Assembly: GCF_009498735.1 (NCBI RefSeq)
Contig: NZ_ML762424.1
Coordinates: 353,422-417,421, forward strand
Length of the DNA stretch: 64,000 nucleotides
From: Gracilibacillus oryzae
GTDB lineage: Bacteria; Bacillota; Bacilli; Bacillales; Amphibacillaceae
Reading direction: 5' to 3'
The notes under the pieces are model-generated. The model ran no database searches. It was not told where the DNA came from and saw nothing but the letters and a program-made list of their open reading frames with translations. A program made the translations under genes and the position numbers. This document shows, one piece after another, positions 24,385 to 34,833 of the stretch. Position 1 is the first letter of the stretch. Each line of letters begins with the position of its first letter.

Positions 24385-24648
24385 CTATCCATTTAGTTCC
24401 AACAGAAGACATTCAATATCTTTTCTCTTAACTAAGACAAGCACATCCGACTCAAATTTAACAATTATATGGTTAGGAGTAATTTTGTTAATTACTCCTA
24501 CTCTAGAACATTGCTCATAAACTTTACTATGTGAATAACTTTCTTTAATTAATGCTTTATATCCTACATGCACTTCCTTTAAATTAAAACTTCTCACCTT
24601 TATTAGCAGCTTGTCTCTTTCTTTAATGTAAAGACTTTTGTTTTCCAT
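24385..24648 (-). CDS. Unknown 87-residue protein
   Basis: A small basic protein with no membrane segment. Alternating hydrophobic and charged stretches (LLIKVRSFNLKEVHVGYKALIKES, RVGVINKITPNHIIVKF) suggest a small beta-barrel, perhaps nucleic-acid or protein binding, but that is a guess. A GAGGTGAG ribosome site precedes the ATG. It lies downstream of a helix-turn-helix gene on the same strand. I do not recognise a family. Confidence 0.55.
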   Translation of the reverse strand: MENKSLYIKERDKLLIKVRSFNLKEVHVGYKALIKESYSHSKVYEQCSRVGVINKITPNHIIVKFESDVLVLVKRKDIECLLLELNG

Positions 24649-24750
24649 TATTGAATCTCACCTCAAATGAATATGTTCAATATTTAGGCCCTTATCCTAT
24701 ATTATTACTTAATTATCAAATGAATTATCTGGTCACGCTAAACAATTCTT

Positions 24751-25341
24751 TTAAGATCCTTCTTTGGCAAAACTGAAATCTCCAAACAAATAGTCTACAA
24801 TATTTTTATTTAAATCCCTTAACTCTTTTATATCAAAACAATCTTGATTACTCATCGTTATACAACTATGAAACAGTGAGATTATTTCTGCAAATGTATC
24901 TTTTTTATTTGCAATTTCTTCTTCCGTTAGGTCTTCAAATGACCTCCCAGTTCTTGATAGTGTCATATAAGTTAATAATCCAAATAGTATTGGTTCTAGA
25001 TTATCTTCATTAGGTATTTGTGTATTATGCCGATCCTCAAAATGGTCTTTAATTTTTTTTGATGAGTATTGAAAAAACTCTTCTAGGAAGTTAAAGTCCC
25101 ATGTATCCAATACATACCCCGAATTTCCTACGATATAATCAACTGAGGTATTAAAGAATTTTGCATGTTGAACGATTTCTTCCAAGGTTGGTCTTTCTGC
25201 ATTGCTTAAATATTTTTGCAGAGTCAATCGGTTAAAACCCAAATCCTCTAACAGAATATCTCCAGAAATATTAAAACCATTAATTTCTAACAAATGCTGT
25301 AGTTGATTTCCTATCATTACTTTTGATACTTCGCTATTCAT
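24751..25341 (-). CDS. Putative XRE-like helix-turn-helix regulator
   Basis: A 196-residue protein whose first 70 residues look like a Cro/CI-type HTH: LLEDLGFNRLTLQKYLSN for the two helices and RPTLEEIVQHAKFFNTSVDYIVGNSG, which is characteristic of the helix-4/5 end of XRE domains. The remaining 125 residues (acidic, with QDCFDIKELRDLNKN) are not recognised and may sense a signal. Upstream of the recombinase on the opposite strand, it could be the element's master regulator. Confidence 0.7.
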   Translation of the reverse strand: MNSEVSKVMIGNQLQHLLEINGFNISGDILLEDLGFNRLTLQKYLSNAERPTLEEIVQHAKFFNTSVDYIVGNSGYVLDTWDFNFLEEFFQYSSKKIKDHFEDRHNTQIPNEDNLEPILFGLLTYMTLSRTGRSFEDLTEEEIANKKDTFAEIISLFHSCITMSNQDCFDIKELRDLNKNIVDYLFGDFSFAKEGS

Positions 25342-25455
25342 TTATATCCCGCCCTTTCACGTTTGTATCTCTCTTGTAATTATAAGGGGTCCTAATCAAG
25401 TATTTATAAAAATGAGACACCCCCTTTGATGTTGTGGTAGATGTTTTAAAACCCG

Positions 25456-25974
25456 TTAACGAAGCATAAAATATCCCAGTATCAAAGAAATTGGGATACT
25501 AAACACCATAACCCTACCCTGCCAAGTAATCCCTTTGTCAAGTTCACTTTCTTTATAATCATTTTTTGCTAAAATATAGCCCCTCAGAATACAGAACCAA
25601 AAAAATCCTCCAGCCAACAAAAACAATAAATTATATACACTAAGAATAAAATTGTCTGTTAAAACAAGAATGACAAGACTTAATACAATATAGGCAATAA
25701 ATTTGCCAGCAAAAGCCCTGATGACAATATACTTGGGGATGCACTCCTCTAATTCCTCTTCTTTTATTGGATAAATATTCAAAATCACATTGAATATCAA
25801 CCCACCCGAAAACAATATCCCTAAAGAAAAAATATAATAATCTATAGCTGGTATACTGTAATGTAACCACATCATGGGTAAATAAATAGTTGTAAAAATT
25901 CCTGAGTAGTAAATCATTAAACCTAACAAAGCCAACTTATGCCATAGTGAGTCAATCACTTTCCCCACGTCCAC
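25456..25974 (-). CDS. Unknown membrane protein of the island
   Basis: A 172-residue protein with about five hydrophobic segments (near residues 15-35, 42-65, 83-107, 111-131, 153-170). No known transporter or enzyme motif is visible. The middle loop has an acidic patch (EEELEECIPK). It lies upstream of the putative XRE regulator on the same strand. Its function is unknown; immunity, toxin partner or defence are possible but unsupported. Confidence 0.6.
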   Translation of the reverse strand: MDVGKVIDSLWHKLALLGLMIYYSGIFTTIYLPMMWLHYSIPAIDYYIFSLGILFSGGLIFNVILNIYPIKEEELEECIPKYIVIRAFAGKFIAYIVLSLVILVLTDNFILSVYNLLFLLAGGFFWFCILRGYILAKNDYKESELDKGITWQGRVMVFSIPISLILGYFMLR

Positions 25975-26394
25975 CCACCTCCGTTTTATTTAAAACTATT
26001 TTAACGCGTTTTCTCTAATTTCTCCGCCAATAATATAAAAGAAGTTAAGACCCGTATCATTTTGAGTTTCATATTCTTTAATTTACGACATCCTTGGGTA
26101 GAAGAATAACTATTGACAATCAAAATTTGCCATTCTAAATTTCGTCCAATTATCAAACTGGTAAATACGACTAATTCATTCTTTATCAAATTAGGAAAAA
26201 GGTAGTATAATTGTTTTATCTGAAGTGTCTTCTTCGTACAAAAATTTTGTGCAAAAGACAAGGACAAAGTATTATAAAAAAGAAGCCTTGTAATCTTAAT
26301 TAATTTTATACAAAGGTAAATACATATTTAAGGTTATAACTCTTAATACAGAAGGGTTTTTACCCAAATTAATGGTGGAAATGGAGGTTATATA
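25975..26394. other. Gene-free stretch before the recombinase
   Basis: About 420 AT-rich bases between divergent genes, expected to hold both promoters. A near-palindrome GTACAAAAATTTTGTGC lies at about 26236-26252. A minus-strand open frame here (26001-26267) has no ribosome site and was rejected. Confidence 0.45.
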
Positions 26395-28332
26395 ATGAAA
26401 CTAGGTGCCGCTTATATACGAACAAGTGTAGATAAAACTGGAAACAAAATTAGTCCACAACAGCAATATAATGCAATTAAGGGCTTTGCAGATAACAACT
26501 CTATTACACTTGTTAATGAGGGTTATTACGATGAAGATGTTTCTAGTGAAAACTTTGAAGACCGTCCTGCTTTCCAACAACTGTTAGAAGATATTGATAA
26601 GTACAATATTAAGTACATTATATTTTATGATAGCAGTCGTTACACTCGTGTGGTTAAGGATTTTATAAATATGACCACCAACTTACAGGAAAAAGGCGTT
26701 AAAATCTTCTTAGCAAATAGTGGCAAGGAAGTAAATCTCCTTGACTGGAACAATAACACAATGATGGATTTAATCCAGTCAATTTTTGACCAAAATATGC
26801 GTGAAGATGTGAGAAAGAAGGTGAAAGCCAATATAAATGAACTTGTAGATATGGGTTGCTATATAGGAGGGCCCATTCCGATTGGGCTTTCAATAGAAGA
26901 AGTAGAAATTAATGAAAGAAAAAGAAAAAGGTATTGTTTAGGGGATACAAAAGAAATTGAGTTGGTTAAAAATATTTTTAAATGGTATTTAGAAGATGAT
27001 AAAAGCCTAAGTGAAATAGTACGTTTAGCAGATGAGCAATATGCCGATATTTTAAATGAAAATGATATAAAAAAATACCGTAAAAATGGGACTGAGAACC
27101 ATTATAACGGAGTGTACTTTAACAGTAAGAAAATCTGGAGAATACTTAGAAATCCATCTTACACAGGTTATATGGTAAAGAACAGAAGAGAAAGAATAAC
27201 TAAAAAGAAAAGAAAAGATAATCCGATGGAAGAATGGTATTGGAGTAAAAATTTTAGAGAAGGAAAAGAACCTGATTTCACTCCAATTGTTTCATTTGAA
27301 ACATGGGAGAAGGTTCAACAAAAAATGCAAGCAAGAAAGCCTAAACAAGAGCACTATGATCCTCAAAGAGAAAATAGCCCCTATCTATTATCTAGCATGT
27401 TAAAGTGTAATGAATGCGGAAGGGCTATGAATGGTACTTATACAATGGGAAAAACAAAAAAAGATGGTACACGCTCAAAGTTTTATTACTATAAATGTGA
27501 TGTAGCTATAAAAAGTAAAGGTCAAAACTGTAGTAATAAGAAAATGGTACGTTGTGAAAAGGTTGATAATATAGTTCTTGACATATTTGGTAATGCAACT
27601 GTACTGCTTAATGTATTAAAGACGTTATATAATTATCAAAAGGATGCATTAGAAAACAATACTGCATATCTCGAAAAAATTAATGAACTTGAAAACAAAA
27701 TAAAAAAAGCGGAAATTGCAGAGCAGAATGTTATATCAAGTATTGGCGAGGTAACCGATCCAGATTTTAAGATGAAATTAATAAGTCAAGGTGAGGAATT
27801 ATCAAAACAAATTAGACAATTAAGAAAGCAGAAAAATGAATTAAATGATGAACAAGAAGAACAAAATATGAAAAAAGTTGAATTGCAGGAAGTCGTAGGG
27901 TTATTACTTCAGCCTGAAACCCTTTATAAAAATCAAACAACTAAGCAAGTAAGAAATTATTTAAAACATGTGATAGAATCAATTGAGTATAAGCCAAATA
28001 AGGAAATTGTAATGAATTTAAAGTTTGCGAAGAAGTCAATGAGCATCGCCACCGTACCTACTGAAAAGTTTAAAGAATTAAAACAAGAAATAAAAACGGA
28101 AAAAGGAAGAGTTAGTAAAAAGAAAGTAAAAGAACAAAATCAAATAGTCCTATTTAGTCTTTTAGCTACCTTATGGGATAAAGATCCCAACAAAATTGGA
28201 AAAGATGAGGCTAGTATAATAAACTTTATAATAGAGGCTTTAGATGAATTTAATGGGACGAATGAGGAATTTGCATACCCAAAGTATAGTGGTACGGTGG
28301 CACACGGGGGTTCATTCGTCCCTTCTGTCTGA
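26395..28332 (+). CDS. Large serine recombinase (integrase)
   Basis: A 645-residue large serine recombinase. The catalytic domain has the nucleophile Ser11 in AYIRTS and the Arg-rich region DSSRYTRVVKDF. The recombinase domain (about 165-300) and a zinc ribbon (Cys338, Cys341, Cys368, Cys379) follow, then a long coiled coil (about 415-490). It ends about 50 bases before trpS. The last 15 or so residues (SGTVAHGGSFVPSV) are encoded by DNA that looks like the trpS T-box leader. Such enzymes catalyse site-specific integration and, with a directionality factor, excision. A GGAGG site precedes the ATG. Confidence 0.93.
   Translation: MKLGAAYIRTSVDKTGNKISPQQQYNAIKGFADNNSITLVNEGYYDEDVSSENFEDRPAFQQLLEDIDKYNIKYIIFYDSSRYTRVVKDFINMTTNLQEKGVKIFLANSGKEVNLLDWNNNTMMDLIQSIFDQNMREDVRKKVKANINELVDMGCYIGGPIPIGLSIEEVEINERKRKRYCLGDTKEIELVKNIFKWYLEDDKSLSEIVRLADEQYADILNENDIKKYRKNGTENHYNGVYFNSKKIWRILRNPSYTGYMVKNRRERITKKKRKDNPMEEWYWSKNFREGKEPDFTPIVSFETWEKVQQKMQARKPKQEHYDPQRENSPYLLSSMLKCNECGRAMNGTYTMGKTKKDGTRSKFYYYKCDVAIKSKGQNCSNKKMVRCEKVDNIVLDIFGNATVLLNVLKTLYNYQKDALENNTAYLEKINELENKIKKAEIAEQNVISSIGEVTDPDFKMKLISQGEELSKQIRQLRKQKNELNDEQEEQNMKKVELQEVVGLLLQPETLYKNQTTKQVRNYLKHVIESIEYKPNKEIVMNLKFAKKSMSIATVPTEKFKELKQEIKTEKGRVSKKKVKEQNQIVLFSLLATLWDKDPNKIGKDEASIINFIIEALDEFNGTNEEFAYPKYSGTVAHGGSFVPSV
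28285..28310 (+). other. Probable attachment-site junction inside the trpS T-box
   Basis: At 28295-28310 the sequence changes from recombinase coding DNA into CGGTGGCACACGGGGG, close to the conserved T-box motif AGGGTGGNACCGCG. Upstream of it the sequence shows none of the usual T-box leader features. The crossover core is probably within GGTGG or GGTAC, but a 2-base core cannot be fixed from one end. The matching end should carry the 5' half of the leader. Confidence 0.65.
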
Positions 28333-28352
28333 AGGGAGAATGGGCCTTTTTT
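28295..28352 (+). promoter_or_regulatory. Truncated T-box leader: 3' T-box motif and terminator
   Basis: A T-box-like GGTGGCAC motif is followed by an intrinsic terminator. The 5' arm is CATTC, a bulged G, then TCCCTTC (28313-28325); the loop is TGTCT; the 3' arm is GAAGGGAGAATG (28331-28342), followed by a T run. In an intact leader the TCCCTTC arm would alternatively pair with an upstream GAAGGG next to the T-box motif; that sequence is missing here. The recombinase stop codon (28330-28332) lies inside the hairpin. Known: trpS is T-box controlled in B. subtilis. Confidence 0.72.
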
Positions 28353-28371
28353 GTATTTAATAATTTTATGA

Positions 28372-29373
<1,002 letters not shown>

Positions 29374-29395
29374 TATGGAAACTAAATGAAATAAT

Positions 29396-29425
29396 AAAAA
29401 GAGCATTTATTGAATGCTCTTTTTG
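29396..29425 (+). terminator. Terminator after trpS
   Basis: AAAAAGAGCATT and AATGCTCTTTTT pair just after the trpS stop codon. Confidence 0.88.
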
Positions 29426-29475
29426 ATTTCGAACAGCCTTTACAGCAGCAGACACCCCCACTGACCAGAGTCCCT

Positions 29476-30267
29476 TTATTTTACAGACTTTGTTGTCATA
29501 TTGTTTTGTTCTTCTTCCAGTATGTTTTCATAAAAGGCTTGCCCTTTCATTATTTGCCTGCAGAAGTTTTCATGTTTGTTCGACCATCCTGTTACTAAAT
29601 CATTGTACAAATGCTCCCATGCTTGATTAAAATTCATTCTTTTTATTACAGAATAATTCTCAGGCTGCCATTCTGTAAGCCAATATCTGATTTCCTCAAG
29701 ACATTGGGAAACTTGGAGCTGGTCCAGAGCGATCATGAGCAGCTGCTTTAATTGCCGTTCTCTTCTTGTCAGACCTGTCATAGATTCAGGAGGCAGTGAA
29801 AGGATATGGAATTCCTTTTCCTCTACATTATCAATATGATATGTTTTTGCTTCTCTTCCTTCAATTAACTCTAATACAAGCCTTTCCTGTCTTGGGATTA
29901 AGCGACTTTTCCTTATTGGTATTTGATACCCCATCGTATCAAAAGCAATAATAGCCTGACCATCTGTCACTATACATGCATATTCTAATACTTTTCTGTC
30001 TTGGTTTTTCCGTGTATATGCACGCTTATAAATCTGGTCTAATATTTCCCGTGGTATGTCATGTAAGTCGTTCTCAATCGTATGAAAGGTTTTTTCATCA
30101 ATATAAAGTACAGGGACTTGATCTAATATTTCAATACCATCAGAAGTCCGCCATTCGTGAAAAGAACAGATGTTATAACCATTCTCCTCGCCTTCAAACC
30201 AATTCACCCATACATCATGTAAATATAACATATGACAAACCCTCACTTTACGCTTTTTTCTTATCAA
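29476..30267 (-). CDS. yjbA: YjbA-like protein (DUF3603 type)
   Basis: A 263-residue soluble protein convergent with trpS, as in B. subtilis where yjbA is next to trpS. Length and style (MLYLHDVWVNWFEGEENGYNI near the start, then a C-terminal helical part) fit the YjbA family, whose function is unknown. No catalytic motif stands out. The ATG context is weak; the in-frame start at MLYLHDVWVNW (30231) may be the true one. Confidence 0.75.
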   Translation of the reverse strand: MIRKKRKVRVCHMLYLHDVWVNWFEGEENGYNICSFHEWRTSDGIEILDQVPVLYIDEKTFHTIENDLHDIPREILDQIYKRAYTRKNQDRKVLEYACIVTDGQAIIAFDTMGYQIPIRKSRLIPRQERLVLELIEGREAKTYHIDNVEEKEFHILSLPPESMTGLTRRERQLKQLLMIALDQLQVSQCLEEIRYWLTEWQPENYSVIKRMNFNQAWEHLYNDLVTGWSNKHENFCRQIMKGQAFYENILEEEQNNMTTKSVK

Positions 30268-30308
30268 ACAGTATGACCAAATGAGGAAAATTTATTCTTT
30301 TGCTGTTA

Positions 30309-30521
30309 TTATTTAACAGACATGACTGATAATTTATTTAAGGCAAACCCCATCATGATTAAGCCTGCTATAAAGAAATAGCATTCTATTTTAGTTTGGA
30401 TAATGGATAAGTAATCAAGAAAAGTGAGACCTGCTGGGATAAAATTCAAGTATAAAATAATCGACATACCACCTGAAATAGCAAACCCAAATCCTAGTAA
30501 AAAAAATAATGCATAGATCAA
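30309..30521 (-). CDS. Small two-TM membrane protein
   Basis: A 70-residue protein with two hydrophobic segments (residues 2-30 and 45-62). A CAGGTG ribosome-site-like sequence precedes the start. It lies upstream of yjbA on the same strand, 41 bases away. Family not recognised. Confidence 0.6.
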   Translation of the reverse strand: MIYALFFLLGFGFAISGGMSIILYLNFIPAGLTFLDYLSIIQTKIECYFFIAGLIMMGFALNKLSVMSVK

Positions 30522-30721
30522 CTTTATTCACCTGCTTGTCCTTAACTTTCTACTATGTATATGTACAAGCATTATTTGATAGAATGAAAAATTGTCGCTT
30601 GAATTGACACTAGTGTGCTAGTTAGGCACTGGTAATACGTAAAATTTATGTCTAACTATATTCTGTGTCTCCTTTTGATAATGGAAAGCTACTCTATTTA
30701 TAAGATATGAACAATTAAAAA

Positions 30722-30751
30722 AAGCCCAAACTTTTCACAAAGTTTGGGCTT
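30722..30751 (-). terminator. Terminator after fabF
   Basis: AAGCCCAAACTTT and AAAGTTTGGGCTT form a 13-bp stem with a four-base loop, just downstream of the minus-strand fabF stop. Confidence 0.9.
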
Positions 30752-30773
30752 CCGCTCGTTTCATCATGTAATA

Positions 30774-32015
30774 TTATGCTTGGAACTTTCTAAATATCAA
30801 AGTTACGTTATGTCCGCCAAATCCAAGTGAATTGCTTAGTGTCACGTTAATTTCCTTTTGCTTCGCTTCATTCGGTACATAATTTAAATCACATGCAGGA
30901 TCCGGTGTTTCATAATTGATGGTTGGTGGTGCAATACTATCTTCAATTGCCTTCACACAGGCAATTGCTTCTACCGCTCCTGCTGCTCCGAGCAAGTGGC
31001 CAGTCATCGACTTAGTTGAAGATACGTCTAATTGATAAGCATGGTCACCAAATACTGATTTGATTGCTTGTGTTTCAAATGAATCATTATATTCTGTACT
31101 TGTACCATGTGCATTAATATAATCAATATCTTCTAAGGCAACTCCTGCATCTTCAATCGCTTGTTTCATTGCACGGCCTGCACCTTCTCCTTCTGGAGCT
31201 GGTGAGGTAATATGGTAAGCATCCCCAGAGGCACCATAGCCGATAATTTCCGCATAAATTTTCGCCCCGCGTTTTTGGGCAGATTCCAATGTTTCCAAAA
31301 TTAAAATACCTGCACCTTCACCCATTACAAATCCGTCACGATTCTTATCAAATGGACGGCTTGCAGTTTTTGGATCATCATTAAAAGATAAGGCCTTTGC
31401 TGTAGAGAATCCGGCAAATGACATTGGCGTTAATGGTGCTTCCGCTCCTCCAGTAATCATAAATTCAGCATCGCCACGCTCAATTACTTTGTAAGCATCC
31501 CCGATCGAGTTCGCTCCAGATGCACAAGCAGTTACTGAACAGTTATTAATCCCTTTTGCACCTAACTGAATCGACACTTGCCCTGCAGCCATGTCAGGAA
31601 TAAGCATCGGGACGAAGAATGGACTTACCCGTTTATAACCTTTATCAACAAAGCGTCTGAACTGTTCATCATATGTCGCCATTCCACCGATTCCAGAACC
31701 AATCCAGACACCAACTTTTGGTGCAATCTCATCGGTAATCTCCAACTTTGCATCCTCTACTGCCATTTTGGCAGCAGCAACTGCATATTGTGTGAAAAGA
31801 TCCATTCTTTTCGATTCTTTTTTCTCCATATATGCTGTCGGATCAAAGTCCTTTACTTCTCCTGCAACTTTTGCAGGAAATTCATCCTTATTCACTTTTG
31901 TGACATAATCAATTCCTGATTGTCCAGTTTTTAATTTATCCCAAAATGTATCTACGTCATTTCCAAGTGGTGTGATTGCTCCCAATCCTGTTATAACTAC
32001 TCTATTTTTAGTCAT
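30774..32015 (-). CDS. fabF: 3-oxoacyl-ACP synthase II
   Basis: A 413-residue condensing enzyme of fatty-acid elongation. Cys164 in [12 protein letters not shown] is the acyl-enzyme nucleophile; the His residues in [11 protein letters not shown] and TGHLLGAAG complete the triad. It follows fabH by 32 bases, forming the fabH-fabF operon familiar from Bacillus. The C terminus [14 protein letters not shown] matches the family. Confidence 0.97.
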   Translation of the reverse strand: MTKNRVVITGLGAITPLGNDVDTFWDKLKTGQSGIDYVTKVNKDEFPAKVAGEVKDFDPTAYMEKKESKRMDLFTQYAVAAAKMAVEDAKLEITDEIAPKVGVWIGSGIGGMATYDEQFRRFVDKGYKRVSPFFVPMLIPDMAAGQVSIQLGAKGINNCSVTACASGANSIGDAYKVIERGDAEFMITGGAEAPLTPMSFAGFSTAKALSFNDDPKTASRPFDKNRDGFVMGEGAGILILETLESAQKRGAKIYAEIIGYGASGDAYHITSPAPEGEGAGRAMKQAIEDAGVALEDIDYINAHGTSTEYNDSFETQAIKSVFGDHAYQLDVSSTKSMTGHLLGAAGAVEAIACVKAIEDSIAPPTINYETPDPACDLNYVPNEAKQKEINVTLSNSLGFGGHNVTLIFRKFQA

Positions 32016-32047
32016 GCCCTTCTTCCTCCTTCATTCTGTATTTAATT

Positions 32048-32983
32048 TTATTTGCCCCACTTAAGTGCTACAGCACCCCAAGTTAAGCCGCCGCCAAAAC
32101 CTACTAATACGACGAGATCATTATCTTTTATTTTACCGTTTTTTACACCTTCAGACAAAGCAATTGGTATGGATGCAGCAGATGTATTTCCATACTTATT
32201 TACATTGACTGCAAGCTTTTCAGGTTCAATACCCAAACGTTGTCTTGCCGCTTCCATAATTCGAATGTTGGCTTGATGCGGGATTAAATAATCTACATCC
32301 TCTTTAGCATAGCCTGCCTTTTCTACAACATTCACGGAAGACTCCGGCATTTGGCGCACAGCGAATTTAAATACTTCTCTTCCGTTCATCACAATATGAG
32401 AACCTTCCTGTGCCAGGTGCTTGCCACCAGATCCATCAGAACCTAGCTCAAAAGATAAAATTCCTTTTTCTTCACTGACAGGCCCCATCACCGCTGCACC
32501 AGCGCCATCACCAAATAATACACAGGTATTACGGTCTGTCCAGTCTGTTATTTTCGATAATTTATCTGCACCTATAATCAGAACATGTTTATAAGCACCT
32601 GTTTCGATAAATTGTTTGGCTGTAATGACACCATACATAAACCCGGCACATGCGGCACTGATATCCATTGCTGCCGCTTTGTTTGCACCCAATCTGTCCT
32701 GAATCTTACAAGAAACTGTAGGAAAAGACTGATCTGGTGTTACGGTTGCGACCATAATCAGATCAAGATCTTCTGCTTTGATTCCAGCCTCTGTTAATGC
32801 ATTTAATGCTGCTTTATATGCTAAATCTGACGTATCTTCCTCATCTGAAGCAATGCGTCTTTCTTCAATTCCGGTTCTTGTACGGATCCATTCATCACTT
32901 GTATCCACAATTTTTTCCATATCAAAGTTAGTTAATATCTTCTCAGGAGCATAATGTCCTGTCCCTAAAATACCTGCTTTCAT
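32048..32983 (-). CDS. fabH: 3-oxoacyl-ACP synthase III
   Basis: A 311-residue enzyme that starts fatty-acid synthesis by condensing acetyl- or branched acyl-CoA with malonyl-ACP. Cys112 in [11 protein letters not shown], His in PHQANIRI and Asn in YGNTSAAS form the catalytic triad. A FapR-like site lies just upstream (33019-33035). It is first in the operon with fabF. Confidence 0.97.
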   Translation of the reverse strand: MKAGILGTGHYAPEKILTNFDMEKIVDTSDEWIRTRTGIEERRIASDEEDTSDLAYKAALNALTEAGIKAEDLDLIMVATVTPDQSFPTVSCKIQDRLGANKAAAMDISAACAGFMYGVITAKQFIETGAYKHVLIIGADKLSKITDWTDRNTCVLFGDGAGAAVMGPVSEEKGILSFELGSDGSGGKHLAQEGSHIVMNGREVFKFAVRQMPESSVNVVEKAGYAKEDVDYLIPHQANIRIMEAARQRLGIEPEKLAVNVNKYGNTSAASIPIALSEGVKNGKIKDNDLVVLVGFGGGLTWGAVALKWGK

Positions 32984-33018
32984 CGTATCCTTCCTCTCAA
33001 AGGAATTATTATCAATTA

Positions 33019-33035
33019 TTAAGACTTGGTACTAA
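33019..33035 (-). promoter_or_regulatory. FapR-type operator before fabH
   Basis: TTAGTACCAAGTCTTAA on the minus strand is a 17-base imperfect palindrome matching the FapR consensus (TTAGTACC...TAA type). FapR represses fatty-acid genes until malonyl-CoA accumulates. It lies 36 bases before the fabH ATG. Confidence 0.82.
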
Positions 33036-33139
33036 TTTTAAGATATTTTACACTAATTTTCAAGTTTTTAATTTTTTATTTATTTCGTTTTTGTTGTGTA
33101 CTATTTCTTTCACTTTTATTCATGCTTTCCATAAAAGAA

Positions 33140-33169
33140 AACCATAGTCACACAATGCTGACTATGGTT
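33140..33169 (-). terminator. Terminator overlapping the end of med
   Basis: AACCATAGTCA and TGACTATGGTT pair; the stem overlaps the last codons of med. It leaves no space for a comZ gene between med and fabH. Confidence 0.75.
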
Positions 33170-34151
33170 GACTTGTTTCATTCAGTTGATATGGCAATAG
33201 GCCTGTTTCCATATAGTTATCGATATTTTTCTGAATATCTTCCTGGATATGGGAAGGAACTTTGTCACTGAATGGGCCCATAGTGATCACTTCTTCCGCA
33301 AAACCAAAGTTATAGATGCCGCCTTCCAGATCGCCGTTGCTTATCTGTTCGACCGCATAAACATATAGTTTATCAACATGCTGAACGGTACTAGTCAATA
33401 CAGATTGTCCACCAATCGGCTGCTGATCATTTACATATCCTATGGAAAAAATCTGATCAGACTGAGCTGCTTCTATAACTGGCACACTGTAAACGTCGCC
33501 TGTTGGATAGATGACATCAACCCCGCTTTCGGCCATATTATGATAATACTCCATCGCTAATTCAGATTCATTCCAACTGTAAACATATTGGATATCCACA
33601 TCAATATTATCATTTATATATTTTACACCTTCATAGAATCCTTCTACTTCCGGCTGCCATTCATAAGCTGCAATGAGTCCAACACGATTGCTTTCCGTCA
33701 TCTCAGCTGCCAGCATACCAGCAAAATATCCCATTGCTAGTGAGTTGAAATTTAAGCTTGTCAGGTTTTCATCAGAATAGGCGCCGTTTACATAAAGAAA
33801 GTGGATATCAGGATATGATGCTTGAATATTATGAAAAAACTCACCATAAATGCTGCTGTGACCAATTATCAGCTGTACACCCTGATTGGCGAATTCCTCT
33901 ACCGCACGATTTACTTGCTGTTGTGTAGCAACACTCTCTCGAAAAAACACTTCCATGTCTAAATCATCTTGAATTTCAAGTAAGCCGCGATATCCTTTAT
34001 TGCCCCAAGTCTGATCATTAATCGTTTGCTCGATTAACATCCCAACCCGATTGATTTCTTTATTATCTCCCAGCTGCATACAACCAGTTAATTGAATTGT
34101 CGTTAACAAAATTAGTATATATATTCCAAATCGTTTTTTCAATCTATGCAC
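33162..34151 (-). CDS. med: Med: BMP-family lipoprotein, positive regulator of comK
   Basis: A 329-residue lipoprotein of the basic membrane protein type. Signal sequence with lipobox LTGC (Cys24), then a periplasmic-binding-like fold (RVGMLIEQTINDQTWGNKGYRG; MGYFAGMLAAEM; GVDVIYPTGDVY). In B. subtilis Med raises comK transcription. It lies next to fabH, as there, but the small comZ gene that follows med in B. subtilis is missing. comK is present at 61307. Confidence 0.85.
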   Translation of the reverse strand: MHRLKKRFGIYILILLTTIQLTGCMQLGDNKEINRVGMLIEQTINDQTWGNKGYRGLLEIQDDLDMEVFFRESVATQQQVNRAVEEFANQGVQLIIGHSSIYGEFFHNIQASYPDIHFLYVNGAYSDENLTSLNFNSLAMGYFAGMLAAEMTESNRVGLIAAYEWQPEVEGFYEGVKYINDNIDVDIQYVYSWNESELAMEYYHNMAESGVDVIYPTGDVYSVPVIEAAQSDQIFSIGYVNDQQPIGGQSVLTSTVQHVDKLYVYAVEQISNGDLEGGIYNFGFAEEVITMGPFSDKVPSHIQEDIQKNIDNYMETGLLPYQLNETSQP

Positions 34152-34414
34152 TCCTTGGAAAAGCTGCTAAAATTCCTGCAAATGCCTTATAATGGATGTT
34201 CAAAAACACACACACTTATAGCACTATTCTATCGCTTTGAACCCTAATCGTAAATAAAGAAAACATTACAATATGATTACAAGTGTGAATATTTACCTAA
34301 GATAAATATTCAGATAATTTTTTATTTATTTTACAGTCATTATTTGATAAACTAGAGAAGATGAATTTATATGTTAGAACCTTTACATAATTGCAGTAGA
34401 AGAGGTGATATTCA

Positions 34415-34588
34415 ATGAAATATGTAATGACTATTTTTTGGGCACTTATCATAAGTTTAGTTGTCGGTTACGTATTAGCCAGCATGGAAGGAAGTTCGTT
34501 AAATGTGCCAGGAGCACTTGCTGTTGCAGCAATATTCAGTATTGTTGTCTTCATATTGGGTGACGGCATTCTTAAGGAAGAAAACTGA
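34415..34588 (+). CDS. DUF2929/YjzD-like small membrane protein
   Basis: A 57-residue protein starting MKYVMTIFWALIISLVVGYV, with two membrane segments. An AGAGGTGAT ribosome site lies before the ATG. It is divergent from med, as yjzD is near med in B. subtilis. Function unknown. Confidence 0.75.
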   Translation: MKYVMTIFWALIISLVVGYVLASMEGSSLNVPGALAVAAIFSIVVFILGDGILKEEN

Positions 34589-34628
34589 TACGAAGTTGAC
34601 AGCATTTTAGGCACATCTGGAAATAAAA

Positions 34629-34657
34629 AAAAACGGACATTATCGTCCGTTTTTTTT
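34629..34657 (+). terminator. Terminator after the YjzD-like gene
   Basis: AAACGGAC and GTCCGTTT form a stem followed by a run of Ts. Confidence 0.88.
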
Positions 34658-34667
34658 ATTAAGTAAA

Positions 34668-34815
34668 GAAAGTATAAACGGAGATGTCTAGCTCCGAGCG
34701 CCAGAAACTAGGCGACTTCACGAATCGCCCTACGATAAGTCATCATCGATTCGCAAGCTCACCGTCATTCCTTTATCTCAGTTGATTCGCTCCAGTCGCT
34801 ACGTTTCTAAGAGGG
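34668..34815 (+). repeat. Dispersed Bacillaceae-type repeat, copy 1
   Basis: Shares 35 bases (34668-34702) with the reverse complement of 61151-61185, with one mismatch (GAGATGTCTAGCTCC core). It continues into self-complementary segments such as GGCGA...TCGCC. This resembles a repeat found in many copies in related genomes, often between genes. No protein is encoded. Confidence 0.7.
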
Positions 34816-34833
34816 CACTCTACGCTTTTCTTT

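Larger units (their letters stand above)
1..28310. mobile_element. Metal-resistance genomic island, left end outside window
   Basis: Seen: a continuous run of metal-transport, ArsR-regulator and thiol-redox genes, then unknown small genes, ending in a large serine recombinase whose 3' end abuts a truncated trpS leader. To the right the gene order becomes typical Bacillaceae core (trpS, yjbA, fabF, fabH, med). Known: large serine recombinases integrate elements at specific sites and usually sit at one end of the element. Inferred: the whole left part belongs to one integrated element. No conjugation, replication or phage structural genes are visible in the window, so its type (ICE, IME or island) is unknown. 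It could also be a composite of several acquisitions, because repeat and frameshift scars occur inside it. Confidence 0.55.

Noticed and set aside
26001..26267. Minus-strand 88-residue open frame before the recombinase
   Set aside because: It would start with TTG, has no ribosome site, no known features, and covers the expected divergent promoter region.
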